From positions 806,001-870,000 of the forward strand of contig NZ_CP150218.1 of NCBI RefSeq assembly GCF_037969875.1: a stretch of DNA of 64,000 nt, written 5' to 3'. This DNA comes from Paenibacillus sp. FSL R7-0337 (GTDB taxonomy: Bacteria > Bacillota > Bacilli > Paenibacillales > Paenibacillaceae). Shown in pieces: positions 24,089-31,966 of the stretch (position 1 is its first letter; the number at the start of each line of letters is the position of its first letter). The notes under the pieces are model-generated. The model did not search any database. It worked only from the letters and a program-made list of their open reading frames with translations, and was not told where the DNA came from. The position numbers and the translations under genes are program-made.

Positions 24089-24445
24089 TTATTTCCGCTG
24101 GGAATAGAACTCCGCTGCTTTGATCAGCATATCCTTCAGTGAACCGAAGGAAGTAGTCTTCGATACATGCTCATCGAGCTGACCCTGCGGGAGCGATTTT
24201 ATCTCCTCTGCCGAGCCGGCAGAGAATCCTCCTTTTTGCAGCAGATCCTTCAAGGACTCGAAGGGAGTGAACTTTTGCAGAAAAGAACTCGATAGCAGCT
24301 GCTCCAGCGGCAGCTTCTGCAGCAGTTGCTCGACAGGCAGCTTGTCCAGCGGTAATTTCTGCAGCAGCTCGTAGGCACGTCCTTCTTTAAGGGAACCGAC
24401 TACTCCTTGTATTTTATCGCCTAAGCCTCCAATGTTAAATCCCAT
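24089..24445 (-). CDS. hypothetical helical Leu-rich protein, 118 aa
   Basis: No recognised family. The chain contains an internal repeat of amphipathic units (LLQKLPLDKLP, LLQKLPLEQLL) between about residues 27 and 50, then FESLKDLLQKGGFSAGSAEEIKSLP and a related GSLKDMLIKAAEF near the end. It looks like an oligomerising or membrane-surface helical protein. Strong AGGAGG precedes the ATG. It is a single-gene unit with its own terminator, between R1 copy 3 and dif-like site a. Confidence 0.65.
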   Translation of the reverse strand: MGFNIGGLGDKIQGVVGSLKEGRAYELLQKLPLDKLPVEQLLQKLPLEQLLSSSFLQKFTPFESLKDLLQKGGFSAGSAEEIKSLPQGQLDEHVSKTTSFGSLKDMLIKAAEFYSQRK

Positions 24446-24512
24446 AAGGTCAACCTCCTGAATAACTGTAGTTGATCCTTATTACCCCGAATTCAGATCA
24501 GCGAATTATATA

Positions 24513-24540
24513 GGTTGACATAATATTGATTATGTTACTC
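24513..24540 (-). repeat. dif-like 28-bp site a
   Basis: Minus strand: left arm GAGTAACATAA, 6-bp centre TCAATA, right arm TTATGTCAACC. The arm-spacer-arm size (11-6-11) is that of Xer dif sites. It lies 17 bases beyond the stop of the aminotransferase gene. Confidence 0.7.
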
Positions 24541-24557
24541 GAAGGCACTTCTCAACC

Positions 24558-25778
24558 TCACTTGCCTGAACGCAGAAACTCCCCGATCCTCCGGGTGGCT
24601 TCTAACAGGCGTTCTTCTTCCTCAACCAGTGCGATCCGCACATACCCTTCCCCTTGGCTGCCAAAAGCATCTCCCGGAATGACCGCTACTCCGGTTCTCT
24701 GCAGCAGATCATGCGCGAAGCGGCGCGAACTTCCGGCTTCTCCTGCACTTCCATAGGCATCCGGCAGTCTTGCCCAAATAAACATAGTAGCTTCCGGCGA
24801 GGGTACCGCCCAACCTTCAATGTGTAGCGCCTCTACCACAAGATTCCGCCGCCGCTCATATAGCGAAGCCACTCCTTGGTCTGGCCCGGAGACCATCGCT
24901 TGCTCCAGCGCGACAACCGCCGCTTCCTGAATCGGCTCGAAGACGCCGTAATCTACATTGCTTTTCAGCTCCCGCAGCGCCCCGACGGCCTGAGCATTAC
25001 CCGTCATGAAGCCGATGCGGCAGCCAGCCATGTTGAAGCTTTTGGAGAAGGAATGAAATTCAACAGCGGTGTCCCGCGCCCCAGGCACCTGGAGGATGCT
25101 GATCGGCTGATATCCATCGAACCCCATCTCTGAATACGCCAGATCATGCACAACCAGCACATCCCACTTACGGGCAAGCTCCACAAGCCGCTCCATATAT
25201 GCCAGATTCACCGTAACCGAAATTGGATTGCCGGGAAAACTGAGCAGGATAAAAGCCGCTTCGCGCCAGACCTCCTCAGGAATACTGTCCAGATCCGGCC
25301 GAAACGTATTCTCCTCCAAGAGAGGCAGCATCCAAGACCTAACCCCTGCTATGGCGAGCGCCCCTGAATAAATGGGATAACCAGGGTCCGGCACAATCGC
25401 CAGATCGCCGGGATTACAAATGGCCAGGGCCAGATGCGAGAGTCCATCCTGCGATCCCATCAGGGAGACGATTTCCTCCTCCGGATCTACCTCCGCGCCA
25501 AATCGCCACTGCATCCATCTCGCCGCCTGATTACGGAACGCCGCACTTCCCTTGGACGACGGATAAGCATAGCTATCCTCCCGCAGTACCGCATCGCTTA
25601 ATGTCTGACGAATCCCGGGCAGAGGCCCCCGGTCCGGACTGCCAATTCCAAGATCGATGATGTTAAGTCCCGATTGCCGGGCTTCCGACTTCCAGGCAGC
25701 CACCTCGGCAAAGATTGATGATCCCAGATGAGCCAGCTTGTCTGATCTCCATTTATGCTGCTTGCTGCTATGAATCAA
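24558..25778 (-). CDS. PLP-dependent aminotransferase, class I/II
   Basis: 406 residues, fold type I. Motifs: substrate loop LGIGSPDRGPL, YPSSKG, PDPGYPIYSGAL, LLSFPGNPISVT, and the PLP lysine in SFSKSFNMAGCRIGF, with the C-terminal domain ending in a phosphate/carboxylate arginine region (GYVRIAL). It resembles LL-diaminopimelate/alanine-type aminotransferases, but the substrate is not decided. The frame is open to an ATG at 25853, yet TTG at 25778 has GGAGG 7 bases upstream and gives the normal length. First gene of the a-b dif-like module. Confidence 0.85.
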   Translation of the reverse strand: MIHSSKQHKWRSDKLAHLGSSIFAEVAAWKSEARQSGLNIIDLGIGSPDRGPLPGIRQTLSDAVLREDSYAYPSSKGSAAFRNQAARWMQWRFGAEVDPEEEIVSLMGSQDGLSHLALAICNPGDLAIVPDPGYPIYSGALAIAGVRSWMLPLLEENTFRPDLDSIPEEVWREAAFILLSFPGNPISVTVNLAYMERLVELARKWDVLVVHDLAYSEMGFDGYQPISILQVPGARDTAVEFHSFSKSFNMAGCRIGFMTGNAQAVGALRELKSNVDYGVFEPIQEAAVVALEQAMVSGPDQGVASLYERRRNLVVEALHIEGWAVPSPEATMFIWARLPDAYGSAGEAGSSRRFAHDLLQRTGVAVIPGDAFGSQGEGYVRIALVEEEERLLEATRRIGEFLRSGK

Positions 25779-25974
25779 TGGACTCCCTCCAGCGAATGTT
25801 TTTTTAAATAGTATAGCATGGGTTCCAATCCGAAGAGGAGAAAGAACAGACACATTCTCTGCAATACTCTTTATATGGATTATAATACCATTAATAATAT
25901 ATTATTCTACTAAAAGCACTCTATTTAAGGTGACAACTAGTGCGAGAAGACATATAAAAGTCGATCTGAAGTGA

Positions 25975-26008
25975 AACAGCGTATAATTTATGTTATACGC
26001 TGTTTTTT
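25975..26008 (+). terminator. orphan intrinsic terminator
   Basis: Perfect 12-bp stem AACAGCGTATAA / TTATACGCTGTT and a T-run, oriented plus. No plus-strand gene lies upstream, so it may end a short RNA or antisense transcript. Confidence 0.8.
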
Positions 26009-26078
26009 CTGCTTGGATTTGCCTGTATAGGTCCTTTTATCACCCCAGATGTTTAACAGCTGGTTCCCAAAATAATAC

Positions 26079-26109
26079 TTGCCTTAAAGTGCTCTTTAAG
26101 GCTTAGGAT
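26079..26109 (+). promoter_or_regulatory. MerR-type promoter/operator of the merR-aldo/keto reductase unit
   Basis: -35 TTGCCT and -10 TAGGAT are separated by exactly 19 bases, the overlong spacer of MerR-activated promoters. A perfect 9-bp inverted repeat, GCCTTAAAG / CTTTAAGGC (26081-26102), fills the spacer. Confidence 0.75.
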
Positions 26110-26164
26110 AAGAAAGAACCCGCCCATTCCGCAGGAAAATAACCGATAAGGAGTGATACGGTCC

Positions 26165-26575
26165 ATGACATTCACAATCAAAGAAGCTTCAGAGCGGCTG
26201 GGTTGCCCGGCGCATACGATACGTTTTTATGAGAAAGAGGGGTTGCTGCCTTATATTAAGCGGGATAAGAACGGGAACCGGCTGTTCGAACAAGATCATC
26301 TGGATTGGATGAGGCTGATGACCTGTTTCCGGGCGACGGGAATGAAGCTGTCGTTGCTCAAGGAGATGGTAGAGCTTGCTCACGGTGGTGATTCTACGAT
26401 TCCACAGCGCAAAGCGATTTTGAACCAGTACAAGGAAGATTTATTTCGCCGCCAGAACGAATTGACCGAAGCGCTGGGCGCCGTCAATAACAAACTGTCA
26501 ATATACGAGGACATTGAGAAAGGGAGACTCCCTTCCGAGAGCCAGTTGTTAATCAAGATGGAGGAGTCAGAGTGA
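26165..26575 (+). CDS. MerR-family transcriptional regulator
   Basis: 136 residues: N-terminal winged helix-turn-helix ([27 protein letters not shown]) and a coiled-coil dimerisation helix (about 80-120). No Cys-based metal site is visible in the C-terminus, so a small-molecule or redox signal is more likely than a metal. The ATG at 26165 is preferred to a GTG at 26153, which would touch the AAGGAG. It is followed after 28 bases by an aldo/keto reductase gene; this pairing is common in Firmicutes. Confidence 0.9.
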   Translation: MTFTIKEASERLGCPAHTIRFYEKEGLLPYIKRDKNGNRLFEQDHLDWMRLMTCFRATGMKLSLLKEMVELAHGGDSTIPQRKAILNQYKEDLFRRQNELTEALGAVNNKLSIYEDIEKGRLPSESQLLIKMEESE

Positions 26576-26603
26576 CAACAAACACGAAAGTGAGGATGAA
26601 CAA

Positions 26604-27575
26604 ATGAAGCAGAGAATTTTGGGCAATAGCAATATTCGCGTCTCTTCGATCGGACTGGGCATTATGGGGATGTCTCCAGGTATTTACGGGGTGACTGACG
26701 ATGAACAGTCGATTCAAACGATCTACCGCGCTTTGGACATAGGCGTCACGATGTTCGATACTGCGGACGTCTACGGGAACGGGCATAACGAACAGCTGCT
26801 CGGCCGTGCACTTCAAGGACGCCGCGAGCAAGCCATTATCGCCACCAAGTTCTCGTACACTCCGAATTACGAGCGCATCAGCGGTCATCCTGATTACGTT
26901 AAGCAAGCAGTAGAGGATAGCCTTCGCCGTCTGAATACGGATTACATTGATCTTTACTATCAACATCGCGTTGATCCGCAAATCCCAATTGAGGAAACGG
27001 TCGGAGCGATGGCAGACTTGGTCAAGACAGGTAAAGTCCGGGCGCTTGGCCTGTCCGAGGCTTCCGCCTCCACCATCCGCCGCGCTCATGCCGTGCATCC
27101 GATCTCCGTGCTGGAGAGTGAGTATTCGCTCTGGAGCCGTGACATCGAAGAGGAGATCCTCCCTGCCGTAAGAGAGCTGGGGATTACCCATGTGGCCTAT
27201 AGTCCACTGAGCAGGGGCTTTATCTCCGGCGGGCTCCGCACCTTCGAGGACCTTGCCGAAAGCGATCTTCGCAGATGGATGCCGCGGTTCCAAGGAGATA
27301 ACTTCCGGAAGAACATTGAGGTTGTCGACAAGATTAAGGAGATTGCGGCGGAGAAGGACTGCACCCCTTCCCAATTAGCTATTGCCTGGACGATTTCTGG
27401 CGGTGCACTGCCTATCCCGGGTACGAAGCGTATCAAGTATCTGGAGGAAAATGCGGCTGCGGCAGATATCCTTCTTACGAAGGAAGACCTGGAACGCATC
27501 GAGCAGGTCAGCCCCAAGCATGACGTTCACGGCACACGTTATATGAAAGAACAGATGACGCTGCTGGACGGCTAG
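26604..27575 (+). CDS. aldo/keto reductase
   Basis: NADPH-dependent carbonyl reductase with a TIM barrel, 323 residues. The catalytic tetrad is visible: Asp and Tyr in [13 protein letters not shown], Lys in ATKFSY, His in YYQHRVDP; the cofactor region is [14 protein letters not shown]. It resembles the YhdN/perakine-reductase-like group. Co-transcribed with the MerR gene, so it probably detoxifies an aldehyde or quinone that also induces the operon (inference). Confidence 0.92.
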   Translation: MKQRILGNSNIRVSSIGLGIMGMSPGIYGVTDDEQSIQTIYRALDIGVTMFDTADVYGNGHNEQLLGRALQGRREQAIIATKFSYTPNYERISGHPDYVKQAVEDSLRRLNTDYIDLYYQHRVDPQIPIEETVGAMADLVKTGKVRALGLSEASASTIRRAHAVHPISVLESEYSLWSRDIEEEILPAVRELGITHVAYSPLSRGFISGGLRTFEDLAESDLRRWMPRFQGDNFRKNIEVVDKIKEIAAEKDCTPSQLAIAWTISGGALPIPGTKRIKYLEENAAAADILLTKEDLERIEQVSPKHDVHGTRYMKEQMTLLDG

Positions 27576-27592
27576 ACTATATGAAGAAAAAG

Positions 27593-27622
27593 CAATGGTC
27601 CACGGAACCCGTGGACCATTTG
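27593..27622. terminator. hairpin after the aldo/keto reductase
   Basis: AATGGTCCACGG / CCGTGGACCATT with a 3-base loop, 17 bases after the stop; no clear U-tract. Confidence 0.65.
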
Positions 27623-27660
27623 AATGTGGAGATGAATAGAAGATGAATTAATCGGTGTAA

Positions 27661-28161
27661 CTACACATTATTGTTCTCAATAATATGTAGAAGCTCTTTT
27701 ATAATGACATCAATCTCCTTACCGTTCGTATTCAGCTTTCGTGTATTCATTTCTTTGTAATTTTCTAACCGGTTGATGCTATTCTCGATTTCACTCTCGC
27801 TTCTTCCATCCTGACGCATACGCTTTATTAACTCTTCTTCAGAACACATTAGCGTAACTTTTATTAGCTCATATCCCTTTCCCTTTAAGCCTGCAAGAAT
27901 TTCCTCTAATATACTTTCCTTATGAATTACCCAAGAGAAGAATACATACTCGAACATAGAATTGTCAAGGTACTGATTGAGCATATAATGAATGTTATTC
28001 ATTACCATAGTTTTGTTCTCTTCGGTAACCTTCCAAGGGTTCATTTGCCAGCACCAATCTCCATCAAGCCACACCGAATGTTGTAATTCTTTATATAGCT
28101 TACTGACAATCGTACTTTTTCCGACTCCCATGGTTCCGTTTACGATGACAAGCTTTTTCAT
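27661..28161 (-). CDS. P-loop nucleotide kinase-like protein
   Basis: 166 residues with Walker A GTMGVGKST at 9-17 and a lid-like basic region (LIKRMRQDGRSESEIENSINRL). It resembles small AAA/shikimate-kinase-like phosphotransferases; the substrate is unknown. The gene is clearly AT-richer than its neighbours (Asn, Ile, Lys and Glu rich), suggesting recent acquisition. GGAGGG precedes the ATG. Single-gene unit. Confidence 0.78.
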   Translation of the reverse strand: MKKLVIVNGTMGVGKSTIVSKLYKELQHSVWLDGDWCWQMNPWKVTEENKTMVMNNIHYMLNQYLDNSMFEYVFFSWVIHKESILEEILAGLKGKGYELIKVTLMCSEEELIKRMRQDGRSESEIENSINRLENYKEMNTRKLNTNGKEIDVIIKELLHIIENNNV

Positions 28162-28218
28162 AATGCCCTCCTTCGAATGATTTTTTAGCTAAATAAGGCA
28201 TAGGATAGAGTATTACTG

Positions 28219-28410
28219 ATGAAAGTGGGAACTCACATGTCCAAAAATAAGCGTGGCAAAGCACTTTACACTACCCCCTCGCGGGCCAGGGGCACCTGTC
28301 CGATTTGCGGAAGCACCCGAATCAAGCTTTTGTATTTCGGCAAGGGCCCGGCGGGTGAGAAGCTGACAGTCTGCAAAAAATGTGACGGCAAGCAGCAGCA
28401 AGCGGTCTGA
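28219..28410 (+). CDS. small zinc-ribbon-like protein, 63 aa
   Basis: Basic, with two Cys pairs CPIC and CKKC separated by 24 residues (TCPICGSTRIKLLYF...TVCKKCDGK), the layout of a treble-clef or zinc ribbon. Function unknown; such proteins may bind RNA or the ribosome. A second ATG at 28237 (MSKNKRGKALY) is a possible start. A hairpin follows directly. Confidence 0.7.
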   Translation: MKVGTHMSKNKRGKALYTTPSRARGTCPICGSTRIKLLYFGKGPAGEKLTVCKKCDGKQQQAV

Positions 28411-28411
28411 A

Positions 28412-28466
28412 CTAATGCCCCTCATTCCCGCCTCGCGCCGACTTTCTGCGAATTCAGGGGCATTAG
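28412..28466 (+). terminator. long-loop hairpin after the zinc-ribbon gene
   Basis: CTAATGCCCCT pairs with AGGGGCATTAG across a ~33-base loop; no U-tract, so terminator activity is uncertain. Confidence 0.45.
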
Positions 28467-28497
28467 CATAACGCTAACCGCCAGCATCAAGCACAAA

Positions 28498-28539
28498 GAA
28501 ACGGCTGCTTGCCTTGCCCTTCATGACAGCAGCCGTTTC
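28498..28539 (-). terminator. terminator hairpin downstream of the SgrR-like gene
   Basis: GAAACGGCTGC pairs with GCAGCCGTTTC, 29 bases beyond the stop at 28568. Confidence 0.65.
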
Positions 28540-28567
28540 ACAATTAAGCAAGTCGGCTAGAGACAAA

Positions 28568-30352
28568 TTACTGAAACCCCGATTTCACCCACAGCTTGGA
28601 GATATCCAGAAATCCGAAGGAGCCAGCCTGTAGACCAAACAGATTCTGACTTAATTGCGCTTTTTTATTCATGTGACAGCCATACAGTACCCATCCGTTA
28701 TCACGCAGCTTGCCTTCGGCCAGCTCCAGCACCTCTGCCCTCTCCCCGGCGGCCAACCGTGCGAAAGGCTTTAGCACCTCTGTGAGCTCAGATTTCTGGC
28801 TGTCCAGCAGCAGGTGATGCAGATAATTGGACTCATTGCGAAAATAATTGATCATCCCCCACTGCCAGTCATCCTCCAGCACTTCTTCGCAGATCACAAG
28901 ATCCGCATGGTTCACCAAGTCCGGCAGTTCATAATCTGCTAAAGGATACAGCTCAAGCTGTAATCCAATCTTCCTGCTGCGCTCCTGCAGCCAAATTCCC
29001 TCATCCCGATCCTCTTTACAGGGCCGGTAGGCCAGCTTCACTACCTCTCCTCTGTATCCGCCGTCCTGAAGCAGCACCTTCGCTTCCTCTAATAACGTTT
29101 CTACGAACTCCCGCTTACTGCTCTGCCAGGGAAGGAAGCTGTCTGCCGGCATAATCCGGTTGCCTCCCAGCTCACGGATCAGCGCAAGCTGATTGTAGAG
29201 AATACGCATGGCCTGCCGGACTGCGGGATGATGGTGTACGCCTTCTTTTCGAAAATTAAACAGAAGGTATCTGCACCCGACAGCCGGATAATCGATACTG
29301 TGGCTCCTCCCCTCCTCTGCTGCGGCCACACTGCTCAGACTGGTACTGGCACCCGTCAGCTGATATTGACGTACCCCCGAGGCCAAATGCGGCAGGTACC
29401 AGATCTCGACCCGGTCCAGCAGTGGGCGGATTCCGTAGTAAAGATCGTAAGCGCTGAGTACAAGCACATCCTGGCTCAGATCCACTACCTGATAGGGCCC
29501 CGTGCCGACTGGATGCGCAGCGAAATCCACATCGTACGGAACAATCGACATATAGATCGAGCTGAACAGATGCAGGAAGAAGAAATTAGGCTGCACCAGA
29601 TCAAACCGGATAACGTAATCCCCCTCCAGCTCCACATGCTTGATATCCTCAAAATGACAGATCGCCGGACTTTTAAGTCCGATCAGACGCTGGAGGGTTT
29701 CTTTTACATCCCGGGAAGTCATCATGCGGCCGTGGTGGAAGCGCACCCCCTTGCGCAGATAGAACAGGTAACTCGTACTGCTCTCGTTAGCCTCCCACGT
29801 GTGGGCCAGCCCCGGCAGGAAAACCCCGTTCTGTGCATCATAGGTAATCAAGGTACTGCAAATATGCCCCAGCAAATAGGTCTCAAAAGCGGTGTATACG
29901 GTAGCCGGGTCCAGCTTTTCCATCGCACGGTTACGGGAGATCCGAAGCACCTCCTGCCCGGAAGTGGAGCCGGGTTCGCTCCAGAAGCCCATTTGCTTAT
30001 CTAGAACCGCCAGCAGGCGTTCTTTGAGCGGCTCGTTAACCGGGTATTGACCAATCAATTCGATGGCAGGCTTAATCCGGCCTTTGTTGACCAGCTCCTG
30101 AAATCTCTCCTCCAGCACCTCATCCGCATGACGTAAAAAAGTCATTAGCGAGTGATTCCCTCTCCCTCTCCCAGGTATCCAGGCAATCAGCTGCTGCTCC
30201 TCCAGCTTCCGCAGAATAAACTTCACATTGCGCGGTGTGCAGCACAGGATACCGGTCAACTGCTCAATCGTCACCGGAATCGGCTGCTGGAGGCTATATA
30301 CGGGAGCCAGGGCTGCGGCCAAACAGAGATAATGCGTGCTGCTGGTGTCCAT
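28568..30352 (-). CDS. SgrR-like transcriptional regulator (HTH plus solute-binding domain)
   Basis: 594 residues. The N-terminal ~110 residues form a SgrR-type winged helix domain (IEQLTGILCCTPRNVKFILRKLEEQQLIAWIPGRGRGNHS). The rest is an oligopeptide-binding-protein (SBP_bac_5) domain used as an effector sensor, with no signal peptide: TYDAQNGVFLPGLAHTWEANES, FYLRKGVRFHHGRMMTSRDVKETL, AHPVGTGPYQV. It is divergent from the MFS transporter gene; a 16-bp palindrome lies between. Family precedent: such regulators activate the adjacent efflux gene. Confidence 0.88.
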   Translation of the reverse strand: MDTSSTHYLCLAAALAPVYSLQQPIPVTIEQLTGILCCTPRNVKFILRKLEEQQLIAWIPGRGRGNHSLMTFLRHADEVLEERFQELVNKGRIKPAIELIGQYPVNEPLKERLLAVLDKQMGFWSEPGSTSGQEVLRISRNRAMEKLDPATVYTAFETYLLGHICSTLITYDAQNGVFLPGLAHTWEANESSTSYLFYLRKGVRFHHGRMMTSRDVKETLQRLIGLKSPAICHFEDIKHVELEGDYVIRFDLVQPNFFFLHLFSSIYMSIVPYDVDFAAHPVGTGPYQVVDLSQDVLVLSAYDLYYGIRPLLDRVEIWYLPHLASGVRQYQLTGASTSLSSVAAAEEGRSHSIDYPAVGCRYLLFNFRKEGVHHHPAVRQAMRILYNQLALIRELGGNRIMPADSFLPWQSSKREFVETLLEEAKVLLQDGGYRGEVVKLAYRPCKEDRDEGIWLQERSRKIGLQLELYPLADYELPDLVNHADLVICEEVLEDDWQWGMINYFRNESNYLHHLLLDSQKSELTEVLKPFARLAAGERAEVLELAEGKLRDNGWVLYGCHMNKKAQLSQNLFGLQAGSFGFLDISKLWVKSGFQ

Positions 30353-30447
30353 AATCTCAATCTCCTTTTAAAAGGTGAAAAGTTACATATAAACCTTACA
30401 CTTTTACTTCCCCCTTTGTTCTATACAATTATACATAATCATTCGAT

Positions 30448-30463
30448 ATGAAGCATGCTTCAT
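30448..30463. promoter_or_regulatory. palindromic candidate operator between sgrR-like and MFS genes
   Basis: ATGAAGCATGCTTCAT, a perfect 16-bp palindrome, 35 bases before the MFS start codon. Confidence 0.6.
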
Positions 30464-30497
30464 AATCAAAAACATGGACTAGGAGACGGGGATTCAA

Positions 30498-31739
30498 ATG
30501 AAACAACATCTGCGCCACATTCACCCGCTGGCCTGGACCATCATCATCGGAACGATGTTCGGCCGGCTGGTTACTTCAATGAGTATTCCTTTTCTCTCTA
30601 TTTATCTCACGCAGGTGCTTGGCGCTTCCGCTACCCAGACCGGGTTCACGGTGGCCGTCAGCTCGCTGGCAGGGGTAATGATCAGCTTCTACGGCGGTTA
30701 TATCTCAGATGTGATCGGGCGCCGGATCGTCATGCTGGTCTCTGTGTTCGGTTGGGCCTGCGTATTCTTCGGCTTCGCCGCAGCGCAGCATCTGTGGGTC
30801 TTCTTCCTGGTGAACACGCTCAACGGACTGTGCCGCGCCGTATTTGAACCGACTTCACGGGCATTATTGTCGGATATTACCCCGCCGGAGCAGAAGCTGC
30901 TGGTCTTCAATCTGCGGTATGCGGCAGTGAATCTGGGTGTGGTCTTCGGCCCGATTATCGGCCTCCATCTCGGCTCCGCCAAGTCCACCTTCCCGTTCAT
31001 GATCGCCGGGATCGTCTATATCGCCTATGGCCTTGTTCTCTTCCTGCAATTCTCGGTCCACCGTGCCAGCCTGCCTGTTCATGGAGAAGCCCGGACCCCG
31101 AAGCTGCTGGATGCGCTCGCAGTCACCGGCCGGGACAAGGTATTTCTGCCCGTTCTGCTGGGAACTATCTTTTGCGTACTCGGATATGGCCACTTCAGTT
31201 CCACACTGGCGCAGTATCTCGCGATGAACCCCCAATTCAGCAATGGCAGCCAAGTTTTCTCTTATATGCTGTCGCTTAATGCAGTGACGGTGCTAGTCGT
31301 CCAGTATCCTATCGTGCGTACAGCCAGCAAGTTCCCGCCAATTATCCCGCTGATTCTGGGCAATGTCTGCGTAGCCCTTAGTCTGCTGCTGTTCGGGATG
31401 CCTGGAGGGGTACCTCTCCTGATGTTCAGCGTGGTTCTGTTCACTGTCGGGGAAGTCCTGCTCTTCACGATGATGGATATGCTGATCGACCGGATTGCCA
31501 AGCCGGAGTGGAAAGGCACTTACTTCGGTACGATTGGCTTCAATAATATAGGCAGCGTCATGGCGCCTATTCTCGGAGGATTGCTGCTGGATCATTTCGG
31601 CGTTCTGAACGGGCCCGCTGTATTCGTACCGCTTGCGCTGACCACCGCGTTCGGTCTTCCTTTCCTGATTACCGCGCATAAAAGACTTCGCATCCGCGAA
31701 GCCGCCGAAGCAAGTGCACAGCGTGAGCTTGGTGCTTGA
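30498..31739 (+). CDS. MFS transporter, drug/sugar efflux type
   Basis: 413 residues, 12 membrane helices, with the MFS A-motif-like loop GGYISDVIGRRIVML between helices 2 and 3 and a second half beginning near 205. It belongs to the MdtH/YqjV-like group usually annotated as efflux. Its regulator is encoded divergently. Export of a sugar or peptide-like compound recognised by the SgrR-like protein is a reasonable inference. Confidence 0.86.
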   Translation: MKQHLRHIHPLAWTIIIGTMFGRLVTSMSIPFLSIYLTQVLGASATQTGFTVAVSSLAGVMISFYGGYISDVIGRRIVMLVSVFGWACVFFGFAAAQHLWVFFLVNTLNGLCRAVFEPTSRALLSDITPPEQKLLVFNLRYAAVNLGVVFGPIIGLHLGSAKSTFPFMIAGIVYIAYGLVLFLQFSVHRASLPVHGEARTPKLLDALAVTGRDKVFLPVLLGTIFCVLGYGHFSSTLAQYLAMNPQFSNGSQVFSYMLSLNAVTVLVVQYPIVRTASKFPPIIPLILGNVCVALSLLLFGMPGGVPLLMFSVVLFTVGEVLLFTMMDMLIDRIAKPEWKGTYFGTIGFNNIGSVMAPILGGLLLDHFGVLNGPAVFVPLALTTAFGLPFLITAHKRLRIREAAEASAQRELGA

Positions 31740-31756
31740 GGTATTTGAGACTAAGA

Positions 31757-31796
31757 TAAACCCCAGACCTGCTGTGAAGCGGGGGTGGGGTTTATT
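31757..31796. terminator. bidirectional terminator between MFS and FAD-oxidoreductase genes
   Basis: TAAACCCC...GGGGTTTA stem with T-rich flanks, shared by convergent genes. Its sequence is homologous to the hairpin at 40025-40063; both form part of the flanks of dif-like sites b and c. Confidence 0.75.
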
Positions 31797-31849
31797 GATA
31801 TATACTTATCATTGTTTTTAACTCTTGTGATCGTCTCTAATAATCAATT

Positions 31850-31877
31850 AGTTAACATAATATTTGTTATGTTGATA
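31850..31877 (-). repeat. dif-like 28-bp site b
   Basis: Minus strand: left arm TATCAACATAA, centre CAAATA, right arm TTATGTTAACT. It lies between the convergent MFS and FAD-oxidoreductase genes. Confidence 0.75.
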
Positions 31878-31966
31878 AATAATGATTATACTGCAACTAA
31901 AGCGCCCATGGACCCTCCCAGTGCCCAATGAAATCGGTTTTCCGATTACATTCCCGCTCCTTAGCT

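Larger units (their letters stand above)
25779..26164. other. gene-free stretch between aminotransferase and merR
   Basis: AT-rich divergent promoter region for the aminotransferase on the left, an orphan plus-strand terminator in the middle, and the MerR-type promoter on the right. No further open frame with a ribosome binding site was seen. Confidence 0.5.

Noticed and set aside
28498-28539. GAAACGG/CCGTTTC hairpin as a fifth R1 element
   Set aside because: It lacks the conserved GAGAAATAGAAGG tail and AT-rich end; it is an ordinary terminator.
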